Part shown: positions 15,316-23,464 of the stretch, piece after piece | Numbering within the stretch: position 1 is the first letter of the stretch | Layout: each line of letters begins with the position of its first letter | From: Enterococcus columbae | GTDB taxonomy: Bacteria > Bacillota > Bacilli > Lactobacillales > Enterococcaceae | Length of the DNA stretch: 64,000 nt | NCBI GenBank assembly: GCA_020742395.1 | Contig: DYWZ01000059.1 | Coordinates: forward strand, 51,918 to 115,917 | Direction of reading: 5' to 3' | Program-made: the position numbers and the translations under genes | Notes under the pieces: generated by a model | What the model was told of the DNA's origin: nothing | Seen by the model: the letters and a program-made list of their open reading frames with translations, nothing else | Database searches by the model: none

Positions 15316-17511
15316 ATGATGAACATCAAAGTGCCAAATGATAAGCTTTCTAGCCAACAATCGCACTTAAACCAGATGAAAGTCATTAAACGTGACGGTC
15401 GTTTAGTTGAATTTGATGATCAAAAAATTTATGATGCTTTAATTAAAGCCAAACAACATATTTCAGGAAAACTTTCACCACTTGATTATGAACATTTGTT
15501 AGAGATTGTACAATTAATCGATCGTGAAATTGCTGCTCGTTTTGAAAAGAACGTTAAAATATATGAAATTCAAAATATCGTTGAGCACACACTGCTAGAA
15601 AAAAATCAATATGACTTAGCCGAAGAATATATCTCTTATCGGACTAAACGGGATTTTGCTCGTAGCAAGTCAACAGATATCAACTTTACTATCAGCAAAT
15701 TAATTAATAAAGATCAAACCGTAGTCAATGAAAACGCCAATAAAGATAGTGATGTTTTTAATACACAACGTGATTTAACGGCTGGTATCGTTGGTAAATC
15801 TATCGGTTTAAAAATGCTACCTGCTCATGTAGCCAATGCCCATCAAAAAGGCGATATTCATTACCATGATCTTGACTATCATCCTTATGCACCAATGACT
15901 AATTGTTGTTTGATTGACTTTAAAGGTATGTTAAATGATGGTTTTAAAATTGGGAATGCCGATGTTGAATCACCTAAATCAATTCAAACAGCAACAGCCC
16001 AAATCTCACAAATTATCGCCAATGTTGCATCTAGTCAATATGGTGGTTGCTCAGCTGATCGAGTGGATGAGCTGTTGGCACCTTTTGCTAAATTAAACTA
16101 CGAAAAGCATTTAAAAGATGCCAAACAATGGATTGACGGTAATGAAAAGCAAGTAGATTTTGCCCGTCAAAAAACCCAGAAGGATATCTATGACGCGATG
16201 CAAAGTCTAGAATATGAAATCAACACCTTATTTACCTCTAATGGTCAAACCCCTTTCACCTCATTAGGTTTTGGCCTTGGTTTAAATTGGTTTGAACGCG
16301 AAATTCAAAAAGCCATTTTACAAATTAGAATCAATGGACTCGGTCGTGAAAGACGAACAGCGATTTTTCCAAAATTGATTTTTACAATTAAACGAGGGGT
16401 AAATGCAGCACCAACTGATCCTAACTACGACATTAAACAGCTTGCCTTGGAATGTGCTACTAAGCGAATGTATCCAGATATTTTAAATTACGATAAAATT
16501 GTTGAATTAACAGGTAGTTTTAAAGTACCAATGGGCTGTCGTTCCTTTTTACAAGGTTGGCATGATAAAAACGGCCAAGAAATCAATGTCGGGCGAATGA
16601 ATTTAGGAGTAGTTACCTTAAACTTGCCACGAATCGCTTTAGAATCAGAAGGCAATCAAGATAAATTCTGGAGTATTTTAGAAGAAAGACTAAAAATCGT
16701 GAAAGATGCTTTAGTCTATCGAGTAGAACGTTGTAAACAAGCTAACCCACAAAATGCACCAATTCTATATATGTATGGCGCTTTTGGCAAACGACTAAAT
16801 CGTAATGATGATGTGGATAGTTTATTTAAAAACAAGCGAGCAACTGTTTCTTTAGGGTATATCGGTTTATACGAAGTTGCTAGTGCTTTTTATGGTGGTG
16901 CTTGGGAAGACAATCCACAGGCTAAAGCATTTACCCTTGATATTGTTAAAACACTTAAAGCCCATGCGGATCAATGGGGGGATGAATATGGCTATCACTT
17001 TAGTGTTTACTCTACCCCATCTGAAAGCTTAACCGATCGCTTCTGTCGCCTTGATACCGAAAAATTTGGTATCGTTGAAAACATTACCGATAAAGAATAC
17101 TATACCAATAGTTTCCATTATGATGTACGAAAAAATCCGACTCCTTTTGAAAAACTTGATTTTGAAAAAGATTATCCAAAATATTGCTCAGGTGGTTTTA
17201 TTCATTACTGTGAATATCCAGTCTTGCAACAAAACCCTAAAGCCTTGGAAGCTGTTTGGGATTACTCATACGATAAAGTTGGCTATCTTGGAACGAATAC
17301 GCCAATTGATCATTGTTATGTATGTGGTTTCGAAGGCGATTTTACCCCAACTGAACGCGGATTTGAGTGTCCTAATTGTCATAATCGTGATCCAAAGACT
17401 TGTGATGTAGTAAAACGAACTTGTGGCTATCTTGGTAATCCACAAGCACGACCAATGGTTAATGGTCGACATAAAGAAATTTCTGCTCGCGTTAAACATA
17501 TGAAAGCTTAA
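15316..17511 (+). CDS. nrdD: Anaerobic (class III) ribonucleoside-triphosphate reductase
   Basis: A 731-residue glycyl-radical enzyme that reduces NTPs to dNTPs under anaerobiosis. An N-terminal ATP-cone allosteric domain (VIKRDGRLVEFDDQKIYDAL, about 20-39) precedes the large NrdD barrel. Near the C-terminus are the zinc cysteines CYVCGF and CPNCHNRD and the glycyl-radical loop RTCGYLGNP. I start at ATG 15316, nine bases after GAGGAG; the open frame extends back 22 codons through the regulatory region and lacks a ribosome binding site there. nrdG, the activating enzyme, follows after a weak hairpin. Confidence 0.95.
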   Translation: MMNIKVPNDKLSSQQSHLNQMKVIKRDGRLVEFDDQKIYDALIKAKQHISGKLSPLDYEHLLEIVQLIDREIAARFEKNVKIYEIQNIVEHTLLEKNQYDLAEEYISYRTKRDFARSKSTDINFTISKLINKDQTVVNENANKDSDVFNTQRDLTAGIVGKSIGLKMLPAHVANAHQKGDIHYHDLDYHPYAPMTNCCLIDFKGMLNDGFKIGNADVESPKSIQTATAQISQIIANVASSQYGGCSADRVDELLAPFAKLNYEKHLKDAKQWIDGNEKQVDFARQKTQKDIYDAMQSLEYEINTLFTSNGQTPFTSLGFGLGLNWFEREIQKAILQIRINGLGRERRTAIFPKLIFTIKRGVNAAPTDPNYDIKQLALECATKRMYPDILNYDKIVELTGSFKVPMGCRSFLQGWHDKNGQEINVGRMNLGVVTLNLPRIALESEGNQDKFWSILEERLKIVKDALVYRVERCKQANPQNAPILYMYGAFGKRLNRNDDVDSLFKNKRATVSLGYIGLYEVASAFYGGAWEDNPQAKAFTLDIVKTLKAHADQWGDEYGYHFSVYSTPSESLTDRFCRLDTEKFGIVENITDKEYYTNSFHYDVRKNPTPFEKLDFEKDYPKYCSGGFIHYCEYPVLQQNPKALEAVWDYSYDKVGYLGTNTPIDHCYVCGFEGDFTPTERGFECPNCHNRDPKTCDVVKRTCGYLGNPQARPMVNGRHKEISARVKHMKA

Positions 17512-17515
17512 AAAT

Positions 17516-17540
17516 AAAGCCTAGAATATTTCTAGGCTTT
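17516..17540 (+). terminator. Hairpin between nrdD and nrdG
   Basis: A perfect ten-base stem AAAGCCTAGA / TCTAGGCTTT with a five-base loop; only three T residues follow, then CATTTA. It is probably a partial terminator or mRNA-stability element that lowers nrdG relative to nrdD. Confidence 0.6.
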
Positions 17541-17595
17541 CATTTATCTCAAAAATCCTTGAGTAGATTGAATGATTATAGAAAGAAGGAAAAAT

Positions 17596-18198
17596 ATGCG
17601 GAATCCAAAAGCGCAAGAGTGGAAAGCCGAAGAACTTTCTAAAAATTATATTGCTGACTATAAACCATTTAATTTCGTTGATGGCGAAGGTGTGCGGAAT
17701 AGTTTATATGTAAGCGGCTGTCTATTCGCTTGTGAAGGCTGTTTTAATCAAGCTGTACAAAATTTTCACTATGGTACACCTTATACAACTGAATTAGAAG
17801 ATACAATTATTAAAGATTTAAAACATGACTATGTCCAAGGCTTAACCTTATTGGGTGGCGAACCTTTTTTAAATACGCCAGTCTGCTTCCAATTAGTTAA
17901 ACGCGTCCGCCAAACCTTTGGCCATAGCAAAGACATCTGGTGTTGGAGTGGGTATACCTTTGAAGAACTACTCCAAGAAACACCCGATAAATTGGCGCTT
18001 TTAGCACAAATTGATATTTTAGTCGATGGTCGCTTTGAATTAAGCAAGCGCAATCTAAATTTACAATTTCGCGGAAGTAGCAACCAAAGAATTATCGATG
18101 TCGCTAAATCTCTCAAACAAAAACAGGCAATTATCTGGGAAAAATGTATCGATGCTACTGAAAGTTATGAACAAATCGATCGTAAAAAAATGATATAA
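17596..18198 (+). CDS. nrdG: Anaerobic ribonucleotide reductase activating protein (radical SAM)
   Basis: A 200-residue radical-SAM enzyme that generates the glycyl radical in NrdD. The iron-sulfur motif CX3CX2C is visible as CLFACEGC (about 38-45), followed by the SAM-binding GGEPFLN segment (about 87-93). An NrdG-type FDGxG-like NFVDGEGVRNSLYVSG lead-in precedes the cysteines. ATG 17596 follows AGAAGGA at about seven bases; the upstream ATG at 17572 has no ribosome binding site. Co-transcription with nrdD is expected. Confidence 0.94.
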   Translation: MRNPKAQEWKAEELSKNYIADYKPFNFVDGEGVRNSLYVSGCLFACEGCFNQAVQNFHYGTPYTTELEDTIIKDLKHDYVQGLTLLGGEPFLNTPVCFQLVKRVRQTFGHSKDIWCWSGYTFEELLQETPDKLALLAQIDILVDGRFELSKRNLNLQFRGSSNQRIIDVAKSLKQKQAIIWEKCIDATESYEQIDRKKMI

Positions 18199-18203
18199 AA
18201 ATT

Positions 18204-18248
18204 CCCCATCAATTTATCTAACTAAAGATTAATTGATGGGGAGTTTTT
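18204..18248. terminator. Bidirectional terminator between nrdG and dinB
   Basis: An 11-base stem CCCCATCAATT / AATTGATGGGG with a 16-base loop and T-rich flanks in both directions. The dinB stop codon (18229-18231) lies inside the hairpin. Confidence 0.85.
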
Positions 18249-19359
18249 CATTTGACCACAATGGCAATACAATTGGTTCAACCCGTCGATCTTCTAGGTT
18301 TGTTAACGTAATTCCCAATAAGCGAATCCCTTGTGTAGGTTGAAAAATTTCTTCAAACATTAAACTTGCCAACGAAAAAATGGCTTCTTTTTGATAAATG
18401 GCATTTTCAACAGTTGTCCGTTTGGTAATCGTTGTATAATTTTGATATCTTAACTTTAAAACCACTGTCTGACCGTATTTTTGTAACCGTTCTGCATTGC
18501 TTTCTACACTAGCAGCTAATTGTCTTAGCTGAGCAAGTGCTTGGTCTTCTGTAGTTAATACCTCAGCAAAAGTATGTTCACGTCCAATCGACTTGCGTTC
18601 GCGATGTACTTGGACCGGCGAAAGATGAATTCCTCTAACTTTACGATATAATGAGTACCCCATCTTGCCAAAGTGATGAATTAGATCCATTTCTGAACAT
18701 TGATACAAATCATCGCCAGTAAAAATTCCCAACTCGTGCATTTTAGGAATCGTCTTTTTTCCTACGCCATGAAATTTCTCTATCGGTAATTTTCTTAGAA
18801 AATCCACCGCTTCATCAGGTGTGATTACCGTCATCCCACAAGGTTTTTGGTAATCAGAAGCTAATTTCGCCAAAAATTTATTATAACTAACCCCAGCCGA
18901 ACAAGTCAGATGTAATTTCTGCCATATTTCTTCTTGGATACAACGGGCTACTTTGATGGCACTTTTTGAACCTAATTTATTTTCAGTAACATCTAAATAG
19001 GCTTCATCCACCGATACTGGTTCAATAATATCCGTATAGTGCTGAAAGATTTCACGAATCTGCAGGGAAATTGCCCGATACTTTTGATAATCACCTGGAA
19101 TAAACTTGGCATGAGGACATAATTCATAAGCCTTCTTCGCACTCATCGCAGAATGAATACCGTATTGGCGAGCAATATAATTAGCAGTAGTCACTACTCC
19201 TCGGCCTTTGGTGTCTTTAGGATGTCGAGCAATAACTAAAGGATACTTCGCTAATTCAGGGTGATCACGTTCTTCTACTGAGGCAAAAAAGGCATCCATA
19301 TCAATGTGAATAATCTTGCGACTAGTATCATTTTTTAAAGGAAACCGTAAATGCGTCAC
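18229..19359 (-). CDS. dinB: DNA polymerase IV
   Basis: A 376-residue Y-family translesion polymerase. The catalytic carboxylates are in IDMDAFFASVE (about 19-29) and SVDEAYLD (about 117-124). The helix-hairpin-helix (KFHGVGKKTIPKMHELG) and the little-finger domain follow, the latter ending near RLLGITLTNL. The start is GTG at 19359, a few bases after GGAGGTGA. A C-terminal beta-clamp peptide (LPLWSNEKLP region) is suggested but not clear. The gene is monocistronic. No LexA-type operator is evident in the short upstream gap. Confidence 0.94.
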   Translation of the reverse strand: MTHLRFPLKNDTSRKIIHIDMDAFFASVEERDHPELAKYPLVIARHPKDTKGRGVVTTANYIARQYGIHSAMSAKKAYELCPHAKFIPGDYQKYRAISLQIREIFQHYTDIIEPVSVDEAYLDVTENKLGSKSAIKVARCIQEEIWQKLHLTCSAGVSYNKFLAKLASDYQKPCGMTVITPDEAVDFLRKLPIEKFHGVGKKTIPKMHELGIFTGDDLYQCSEMDLIHHFGKMGYSLYRKVRGIHLSPVQVHRERKSIGREHTFAEVLTTEDQALAQLRQLAASVESNAERLQKYGQTVVLKLRYQNYTTITKRTTVENAIYQKEAIFSLASLMFEEIFQPTQGIRLLGITLTNLEDRRVEPIVLPLWSNEKLPIN

Positions 19360-19412
19360 ACCCTCACCTCCAAGTTAATTATACAAGAACATACATTCGC
19401 ATTCAAGCAATT

Positions 19413-19625
19413 TCACTCTTGTTCTTCTGCTTGAAAGCTAATTAAATCGCCTGGTTGACACTTTAATACTTGACACAATTTTTCTAAAGTAGAAAAACGA
19501 ATTGCTTTGGCTTTACCACTTTTTAGAATCGATAAATTAGCAATAGTAATATCCACCTCTTCTGATAACTGGGTTAAGGTCATTTGACGTTTTTTTAAAT
19601 AGGTATCTAGATGAATCATAATCAT
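19413..19625 (-). CDS. Small XRE-family helix-turn-helix regulator
   Basis: A 70-residue Cro/C1-type DNA-binding protein (YozG-like). The HTH spans about residues 14-60, with LTQLSEEVDITIANLSILKS and ISTLEKL-like FSTLEKLCQVLKCQPGDLI. There is no effector domain. It overlaps the DUF2975 gene by none but begins immediately after its stop, with GGTGATTTAA as ribosome binding site inside that gene. DUF2975/XRE pairs are common in Firmicutes and are probably autoregulated; the two 20-base direct repeats at the promoter are its likely operator. Confidence 0.88.
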   Translation of the reverse strand: MIMIHLDTYLKKRQMTLTQLSEEVDITIANLSILKSGKAKAIRFSTLEKLCQVLKCQPGDLISFQAEEQE

Positions 19626-20087
19626 TTAAATCACCATCGCTAATTCTTTTTGCAGATGAACCGCTTTTTGATAAAGCTTTGTAAAACTTAAACAAATAAA
19701 CGCCACACTTAACATTAACAGACAAATAGCTAAGCCTAATATCATCACTCCAGGTGCATCGCTAATATCTGCCCAACGATAAAACATAGGTAATATCCCT
19801 AAACTCAAAAGAAAAATAGCAAAACTACCTTTAGTTACTTGCTGAAAATATATTAAAACCGCCTTTTGAAATACATTGTCTGATAAATTTTGCCAAATAC
19901 GAATACTTCGATAAGCTAAATAACTAACGATTCCACTAGCTAACAGTAAACAACCTAAAGTTAAATAATTTTGCCAAATAAATACTTTTGTTTCACTAGT
20001 TAATAACTGAATGGTCAATAAAGTGCTCATTAGCCAAAAGAAAATACTAATCGTAGCACTTAAAAGTGTAATATCAAAATTTTTCAT
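19626..20087 (-). CDS. DUF2975 domain membrane protein
   Basis: A 153-residue protein with four predicted membrane helices (about 8-30, 43-60, 85-110, 118-145) and the typical DUF2975 layout. The function is unknown. The partner gene is a small XRE regulator translated directly after it. Together they look like a membrane sensor plus DNA-binding output module, but this is an inference from gene pairing. The start codon follows GAGAGGATGATA. Confidence 0.85.
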   Translation of the reverse strand: MKNFDITLLSATISIFFWLMSTLLTIQLLTSETKVFIWQNYLTLGCLLLASGIVSYLAYRSIRIWQNLSDNVFQKAVLIYFQQVTKGSFAIFLLSLGILPMFYRWADISDAPGVMILGLAICLLMLSVAFICLSFTKLYQKAVHLQKELAMVI

Positions 20088-20112
20088 ATTATCATCCTCT
20101 CTTTATTTTTTT

Positions 20113-20166
20113 AGTATAGCTAATTTTTATCGAAAATCAATAAAATTTTATCGAAAAACAATAAAA
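20113..20166 (-). promoter_or_regulatory. Promoter and tandem operator of the DUF2975-XRE operon
   Basis: Minus-strand TTGATT (20135-20140) and TATACT (20113-20118) are 16 bases apart. Plus-strand copies tttatcgaaaatcaataaaa (20126-20145) and tttatcgaaaaacaataaaa (20147-20166) are direct repeats with one mismatch and a 21-base period, the first overlapping the -35. Two sites on the same DNA face at a promoter suggest binding of the co-encoded XRE protein. Confidence 0.7.
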
Positions 20167-20200
20167 AAGTACTAACAAGGCTATCTTGCTAGTACTTTTT
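20163..20200 (-). terminator. Terminator of amtB-glnK
   Basis: The stem AAAAAGTACTA / TAGTACTTTTT with inner AGCAAG/CTTGTT-type pairing and a T run on the minus strand, 12 bases after the glnK stop. It overlaps the upstream operator copy of the next operon. Confidence 0.85.
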
Positions 20201-20211
20201 GACTTTTATAT

Positions 20212-20553
20212 CTAAATGGCTTCTTTTCCGCGTTCACGGGTACGAATACGAATGACCTCTTCTACTGGCGATACAAAAATTTTCCCATCTCCTACCTCAC
20301 CAGTACTACAAATTAATAAAATTCGCCCAATAACACTTTCTAGGTCTTTTTCTTCAACGACAAAACTCACTTTTACTTTGGGTAATAAACTAGTAATCAC
20401 TGCTTTACCACGGACATATTCCTTCATTCCTTTTTGATTAGCGTAACCTAACACTTGGGTGACTGTCATACCAGAAATTTCAAAATCACGATTAATTTCT
20501 GCTTTTAAATCTTCTAATTTTTCTAAACGAATGACTGCTTCAATTTTTTTCAT
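20212..20553 (-). CDS. glnK: P-II family nitrogen regulatory protein
   Basis: A 113-residue GlnB/GlnK trimer-forming signal protein that binds ATP/ADP and 2-oxoglutarate and gates AmtB. The core is intact: KIEAVIRLEKLEDLK at the start, LLPKVKVSFVV after the T-loop, and TGEVGDGKIFV, the nucleotide-binding B-loop. In the T-loop, KGMKEYVRGKAVITSL replaces the classical segment, and the position of the uridylylated Tyr51 is Val. Control by uridylylation is therefore not expected. The gene follows amtB by 22 bases, an order seen in Gram-positives. Confidence 0.94.
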   Translation of the reverse strand: MKKIEAVIRLEKLEDLKAEINRDFEISGMTVTQVLGYANQKGMKEYVRGKAVITSLLPKVKVSFVVEEKDLESVIGRILLICSTGEVGDGKIFVSPVEEVIRIRTRERGKEAI

Positions 20554-20575
20554 TGTTCACACCTCGCTAATTTAA

Positions 20576-21793
20576 TTAAGAATCTAGTCCCATAAAGGTT
20601 GGATAAGCAGTCTCGTCATGCTCAATTCTATCCATCCCTAACGCTTCTTCATGATCAGAAACTCTAATTGGCATAATCAATTTAATTAACATAATAATGA
20701 CAAAACTAAAGACACCAGCAAAAACAATCGTAAATAAGATACTTTCAATTTGAGCTAAGAATAAGTGCCAGTTACCATAGAATAAGCCAGCCTTGCCACC
20801 TACTGAAGCATCAGCAAAAATCCCAGTCATAATTCCACCAAAAATTCCACCAACACCATGACAACCAAAGGCATCTAACGCATCATCCAAGCCTAAGCGT
20901 TGTTTTACCTTAGCGATAAAGTAATAACAAAATGGACTCACTAAAAAGCCTATGATAATCGAAGACCATAATGATACAAAACCAGCACCAGGGGTAATTG
21001 CTACCAAGCCTACTACCGCTCCTGTACAAGCACCGACTACTGTAGGTTTACCGATAGTCAGTTTTTCAATTAACATCCAAGAAAGCATCGCACAAGCAGC
21101 TGCCGTATTAGTGGTTAATAAGGCATGAATTGCTAAACCATTAGCTGCTAAAGTTGAACCGGCATTAAAGCCAAACCAACCAAACCAAAGTAAGCCTGCA
21201 CCTAATACCACAAAAGGAATGTTATGTGGACGATATTCAATTTGGTCATATTCTCGACGTTTACCGACAACCATCGCTAAGACTAAACCAGAAATTCCTG
21301 AGCTAATATGCACTACATTTCCACCAGCAAAGTCAATTGAGCCAATCGCATCTAGCAAACCTTTGCCCCAGACCATATGAGCAAGTGGCGAATAGACTAA
21401 AATAATCCAAGCTCCGATAAATAAGAAAATAGCTGAAAAACGCATCCGACCCACTACTGATCCAGTAATAATCGCGGTAGCAATCAAGGCAAACATCATT
21501 TGAAAGGCTGCAAACAAGCCTTCTGGAATACCGTCACCTTTAGTCATCGACACTTGATTGAAAAACATTTTATCAAAATTTCCCACTAATAAATGATCTC
21601 CACTAAATGATAATGAATAACCAACCACAATCCATAGTAAAGACGCTAGTCCTAACGTACAGATCACCATCATCATTGTGTTTAAAATATTTTTTCTTCG
21701 TTCTAACCCTCCATAGAAAAAAGCTAACGCGGGAGTCATTAAGAAAACCAACCCACTACAAATAAGTATAAAAGCAATATTTCCTGTATTCAT
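20576..21793 (-). CDS. amtB: Ammonium transporter
   Basis: A 405-residue Amt/Mep/Rh channel with eleven membrane helices. The twin histidines of the pore are in GGNVVHISSG (about 164) and FGCHGVGGIFGG (about 311); ammonium-gate aromatics lie in the PLAHMVWG region. The N-terminus (NTGNIAFILICSGLVFLMTP) is typical of Gram-positive AmtB without a long signal peptide. The ATG follows GGAGGAG. It is the first gene of amtB-glnK, and two TGTNA-N7-TNACA boxes upstream point to repression by GlnR when nitrogen is plentiful. Confidence 0.95.
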   Translation of the reverse strand: MNTGNIAFILICSGLVFLMTPALAFFYGGLERRKNILNTMMMVICTLGLASLLWIVVGYSLSFSGDHLLVGNFDKMFFNQVSMTKGDGIPEGLFAAFQMMFALIATAIITGSVVGRMRFSAIFLFIGAWIILVYSPLAHMVWGKGLLDAIGSIDFAGGNVVHISSGISGLVLAMVVGKRREYDQIEYRPHNIPFVVLGAGLLWFGWFGFNAGSTLAANGLAIHALLTTNTAAACAMLSWMLIEKLTIGKPTVVGACTGAVVGLVAITPGAGFVSLWSSIIIGFLVSPFCYYFIAKVKQRLGLDDALDAFGCHGVGGIFGGIMTGIFADASVGGKAGLFYGNWHLFLAQIESILFTIVFAGVFSFVIIMLIKLIMPIRVSDHEEALGMDRIEHDETAYPTFMGLDS

Positions 21794-21815
21794 GAGTAAC
21801 TCCTCCTTTACTTTA

Positions 21816-21832
21816 TGTTAGAAATCCTAACA
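21816..21832. promoter_or_regulatory. GlnR/TnrA-type box proximal to amtB
   Basis: TGTTAGAAATCCTAACA matches TGTNA-N7-TNACA exactly. It is 23 bases upstream of the amtB start codon, probably at or after the transcription start, where binding would block transcription. Confidence 0.75.
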
Positions 21833-21900
21833 CCTTTTCTTACTATTTTCTAGTGTTTTGCCGAAATTTTCTAAATTTTCTTTTTTTTGCTAACAATTTA

Positions 21901-21917
21901 TGTAACAAAACATTACA
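21901..21917. promoter_or_regulatory. GlnR/TnrA-type box distal to amtB
   Basis: TGTAACAAAACATTACA is a second exact match to TGTNA-N7-TNACA, 85 bases (about eight turns) upstream of the proximal box. Paired GlnR sites on the same helical face are typical at nitrogen genes in Firmicutes. Confidence 0.75.
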
Positions 21918-22053
21918 CAAAACTTACAAAAACTAGTCTAGCTGCCCTCCTTACTTCCATGGGCTAAACTTAAGGCTCCATTTAGCATAAATGCCTTTTT
22001 CACACTTCACAAATTCTCGTCAACCCATTTTTTATTTTTAGTTATCTAAAAAC

Positions 22054-22084
22054 AAAAAAAGACTAGCAAAAAAGCTAGTCTTCT
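22054..22084 (-). terminator. Terminator of rsmI
   Basis: The minus-strand stem AAGACTAGC / GCTAGTCTT is followed by TTTTTG. The 366-base gap from 21794 to 22159 otherwise holds only the amtB promoter region and its GlnR boxes; the stretch 21930-22050 shows no coding frame. Confidence 0.85.
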
Positions 22085-22159
22085 CTGTTAATAGTATTAA
22101 AAAAAGTAATTAGAAATTTTTTCGTTATCTAAACCTAACCTAGATTCAAAATATCGCAA

Positions 22160-23035
22160 CTATTTCTCGCGATGATACAATTGATACAGTTCTTGCTTTT
22201 TTATCCCAACTTGCTTAGCGACTTCTTTAATTGCTGCATTCGGTTTGTCTCCTTTAGCAATCAATGTATCAATCATTTGGATTAATTGCTCATCAGTTAA
22301 TTGTGCTATTTCTAAAGTTTGTATGTTTGTACTAGCACCTGCTAACAGCAAACAACATTCACCTTTGATTTCATTTTCGCTACAATAGGTTAAAACTTCC
22401 TGCAGACTGCCACGCAAATATTCTTCATGAATTTTAGTCAACTCACGACAAACAACCACTTGACGATCAGCGCCAAAAACTTCTACAAAGTTTGCTAACG
22501 TAGCTTTTAAGCGATAAGGTGATTCATAAAAAATCATCGTTGCTGATAACTGTTGCAAAGTAGCTAAAGTAGTCAGCTGCTCTTTTTTCTTTCTAGGTAA
22601 AAAACCATAAAAATAATGCGGCTGAGGAGTTAAACCAGAAGCAATCAATGCAGTCAGTCCAGCTGTTGGACCAGGTAAAGCAATCACATGAATGTTCTCT
22701 TCTATACACGCTAGCACTAATTCATGACCAGGATCACTAATAGAAGGCATCCCTGCATCACTAACTTGCGCAATGGATTGCCCGGACTTTAATAATTCCA
22801 ACAACTGCGGAATTCGTTCTTTAAAATTATGTTCATGTAGACTCTTTTGCGCCTTTTGAATACCAAAATGATTTAATAATTTTTGGGTATTACGTGTATC
22901 TTCACTTGCAATTAAGTCTACCTCATTCAGCGTATCCAAAATACGTTGACTAGTATCACCTAAATTACCAATTGGTGTGGGCACAAGATATAAATTCCCA
23001 TAAGCAGTTTCTTTATAACTTTTTTGTACTTGCAT
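22160..23035 (-). CDS. rsmI: 16S rRNA (cytidine1402-2'-O)-methyltransferase
   Basis: A 291-residue SPOUT-unrelated tetrapyrrole-methylase-fold enzyme that methylates the ribose of C1402 in the 16S P site. Signatures are LYLVPTPIGNLGDTSQRIL (about 15-33), ASEDTRNTQKLL (about 43-54), SDAGMPSISDPG (about 91-102), LPGPTAGLTALIASGL and the C-terminal helix-turn-helix-like tail. The gene is the last of the dnaX-to-rsmI cluster, 67 bases after yabA, as in other Firmicutes. Confidence 0.95.
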   Translation of the reverse strand: MQVQKSYKETAYGNLYLVPTPIGNLGDTSQRILDTLNEVDLIASEDTRNTQKLLNHFGIQKAQKSLHEHNFKERIPQLLELLKSGQSIAQVSDAGMPSISDPGHELVLACIEENIHVIALPGPTAGLTALIASGLTPQPHYFYGFLPRKKKEQLTTLATLQQLSATMIFYESPYRLKATLANFVEVFGADRQVVVCRELTKIHEEYLRGSLQEVLTYCSENEIKGECCLLLAGASTNIQTLEIAQLTDEQLIQMIDTLIAKGDKPNAAIKEVAKQVGIKKQELYQLYHREK

Positions 23036-23102
23036 TTTTTTCCACCTTTATTTTTCACAAAAACAGATGGTTAGTCCCCTAGCCATCTGTTCATTACAAG
23101 AA

Positions 23103-23462
23103 TTATTTTCCACTGTCTCGATAAATTACTTCTAAACAAAAAGCACAAGGCTCATCGTTTTCACGGCGAGAGCCATATGAGTCATAGCAAACATGAAAGC
23201 CTTCTTCATAAATTTTTTCCAAATTTTTTCTTGAGATAGACAAATCTTGTTTGATTTTTTCCGTAGGTGCAGATTGCTCAGCGACCTGATTTAATTCACG
23301 TAAATGATCACGTAAACGTTGATTTTCCAATTCTAGTTGGGTATTTTTTTCAACAACTTCTTGCAAAGATTCCTTCATTTTTTGTAATTTATTCAACATA
23401 GCAGACAATTCATCTTCAAATTGATCAATGCTATCATATAAATCACGTTTTTCTAATGTCAT
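23103..23462 (-). CDS. yabA: DNA replication initiation control protein YabA
   Basis: A 119-residue protein with an N-terminal leucine-zipper coiled coil (about 5-58, tetramerisation) and a C-terminal zinc module (HVCYDSYGSRR then PCAFC). YabA bridges DnaA and the beta clamp DnaN to prevent over-initiation. It is immediately downstream of ricT (two-base gap) and upstream of rsmI, the conserved order. Confidence 0.94.
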   Translation of the reverse strand: MTLEKRDLYDSIDQFEDELSAMLNKLQKMKESLQEVVEKNTQLELENQRLRDHLRELNQVAEQSAPTEKIKQDLSISRKNLEKIYEEGFHVCYDSYGSRRENDEPCAFCLEVIYRDSGK

Positions 23463-23464
23463 CT

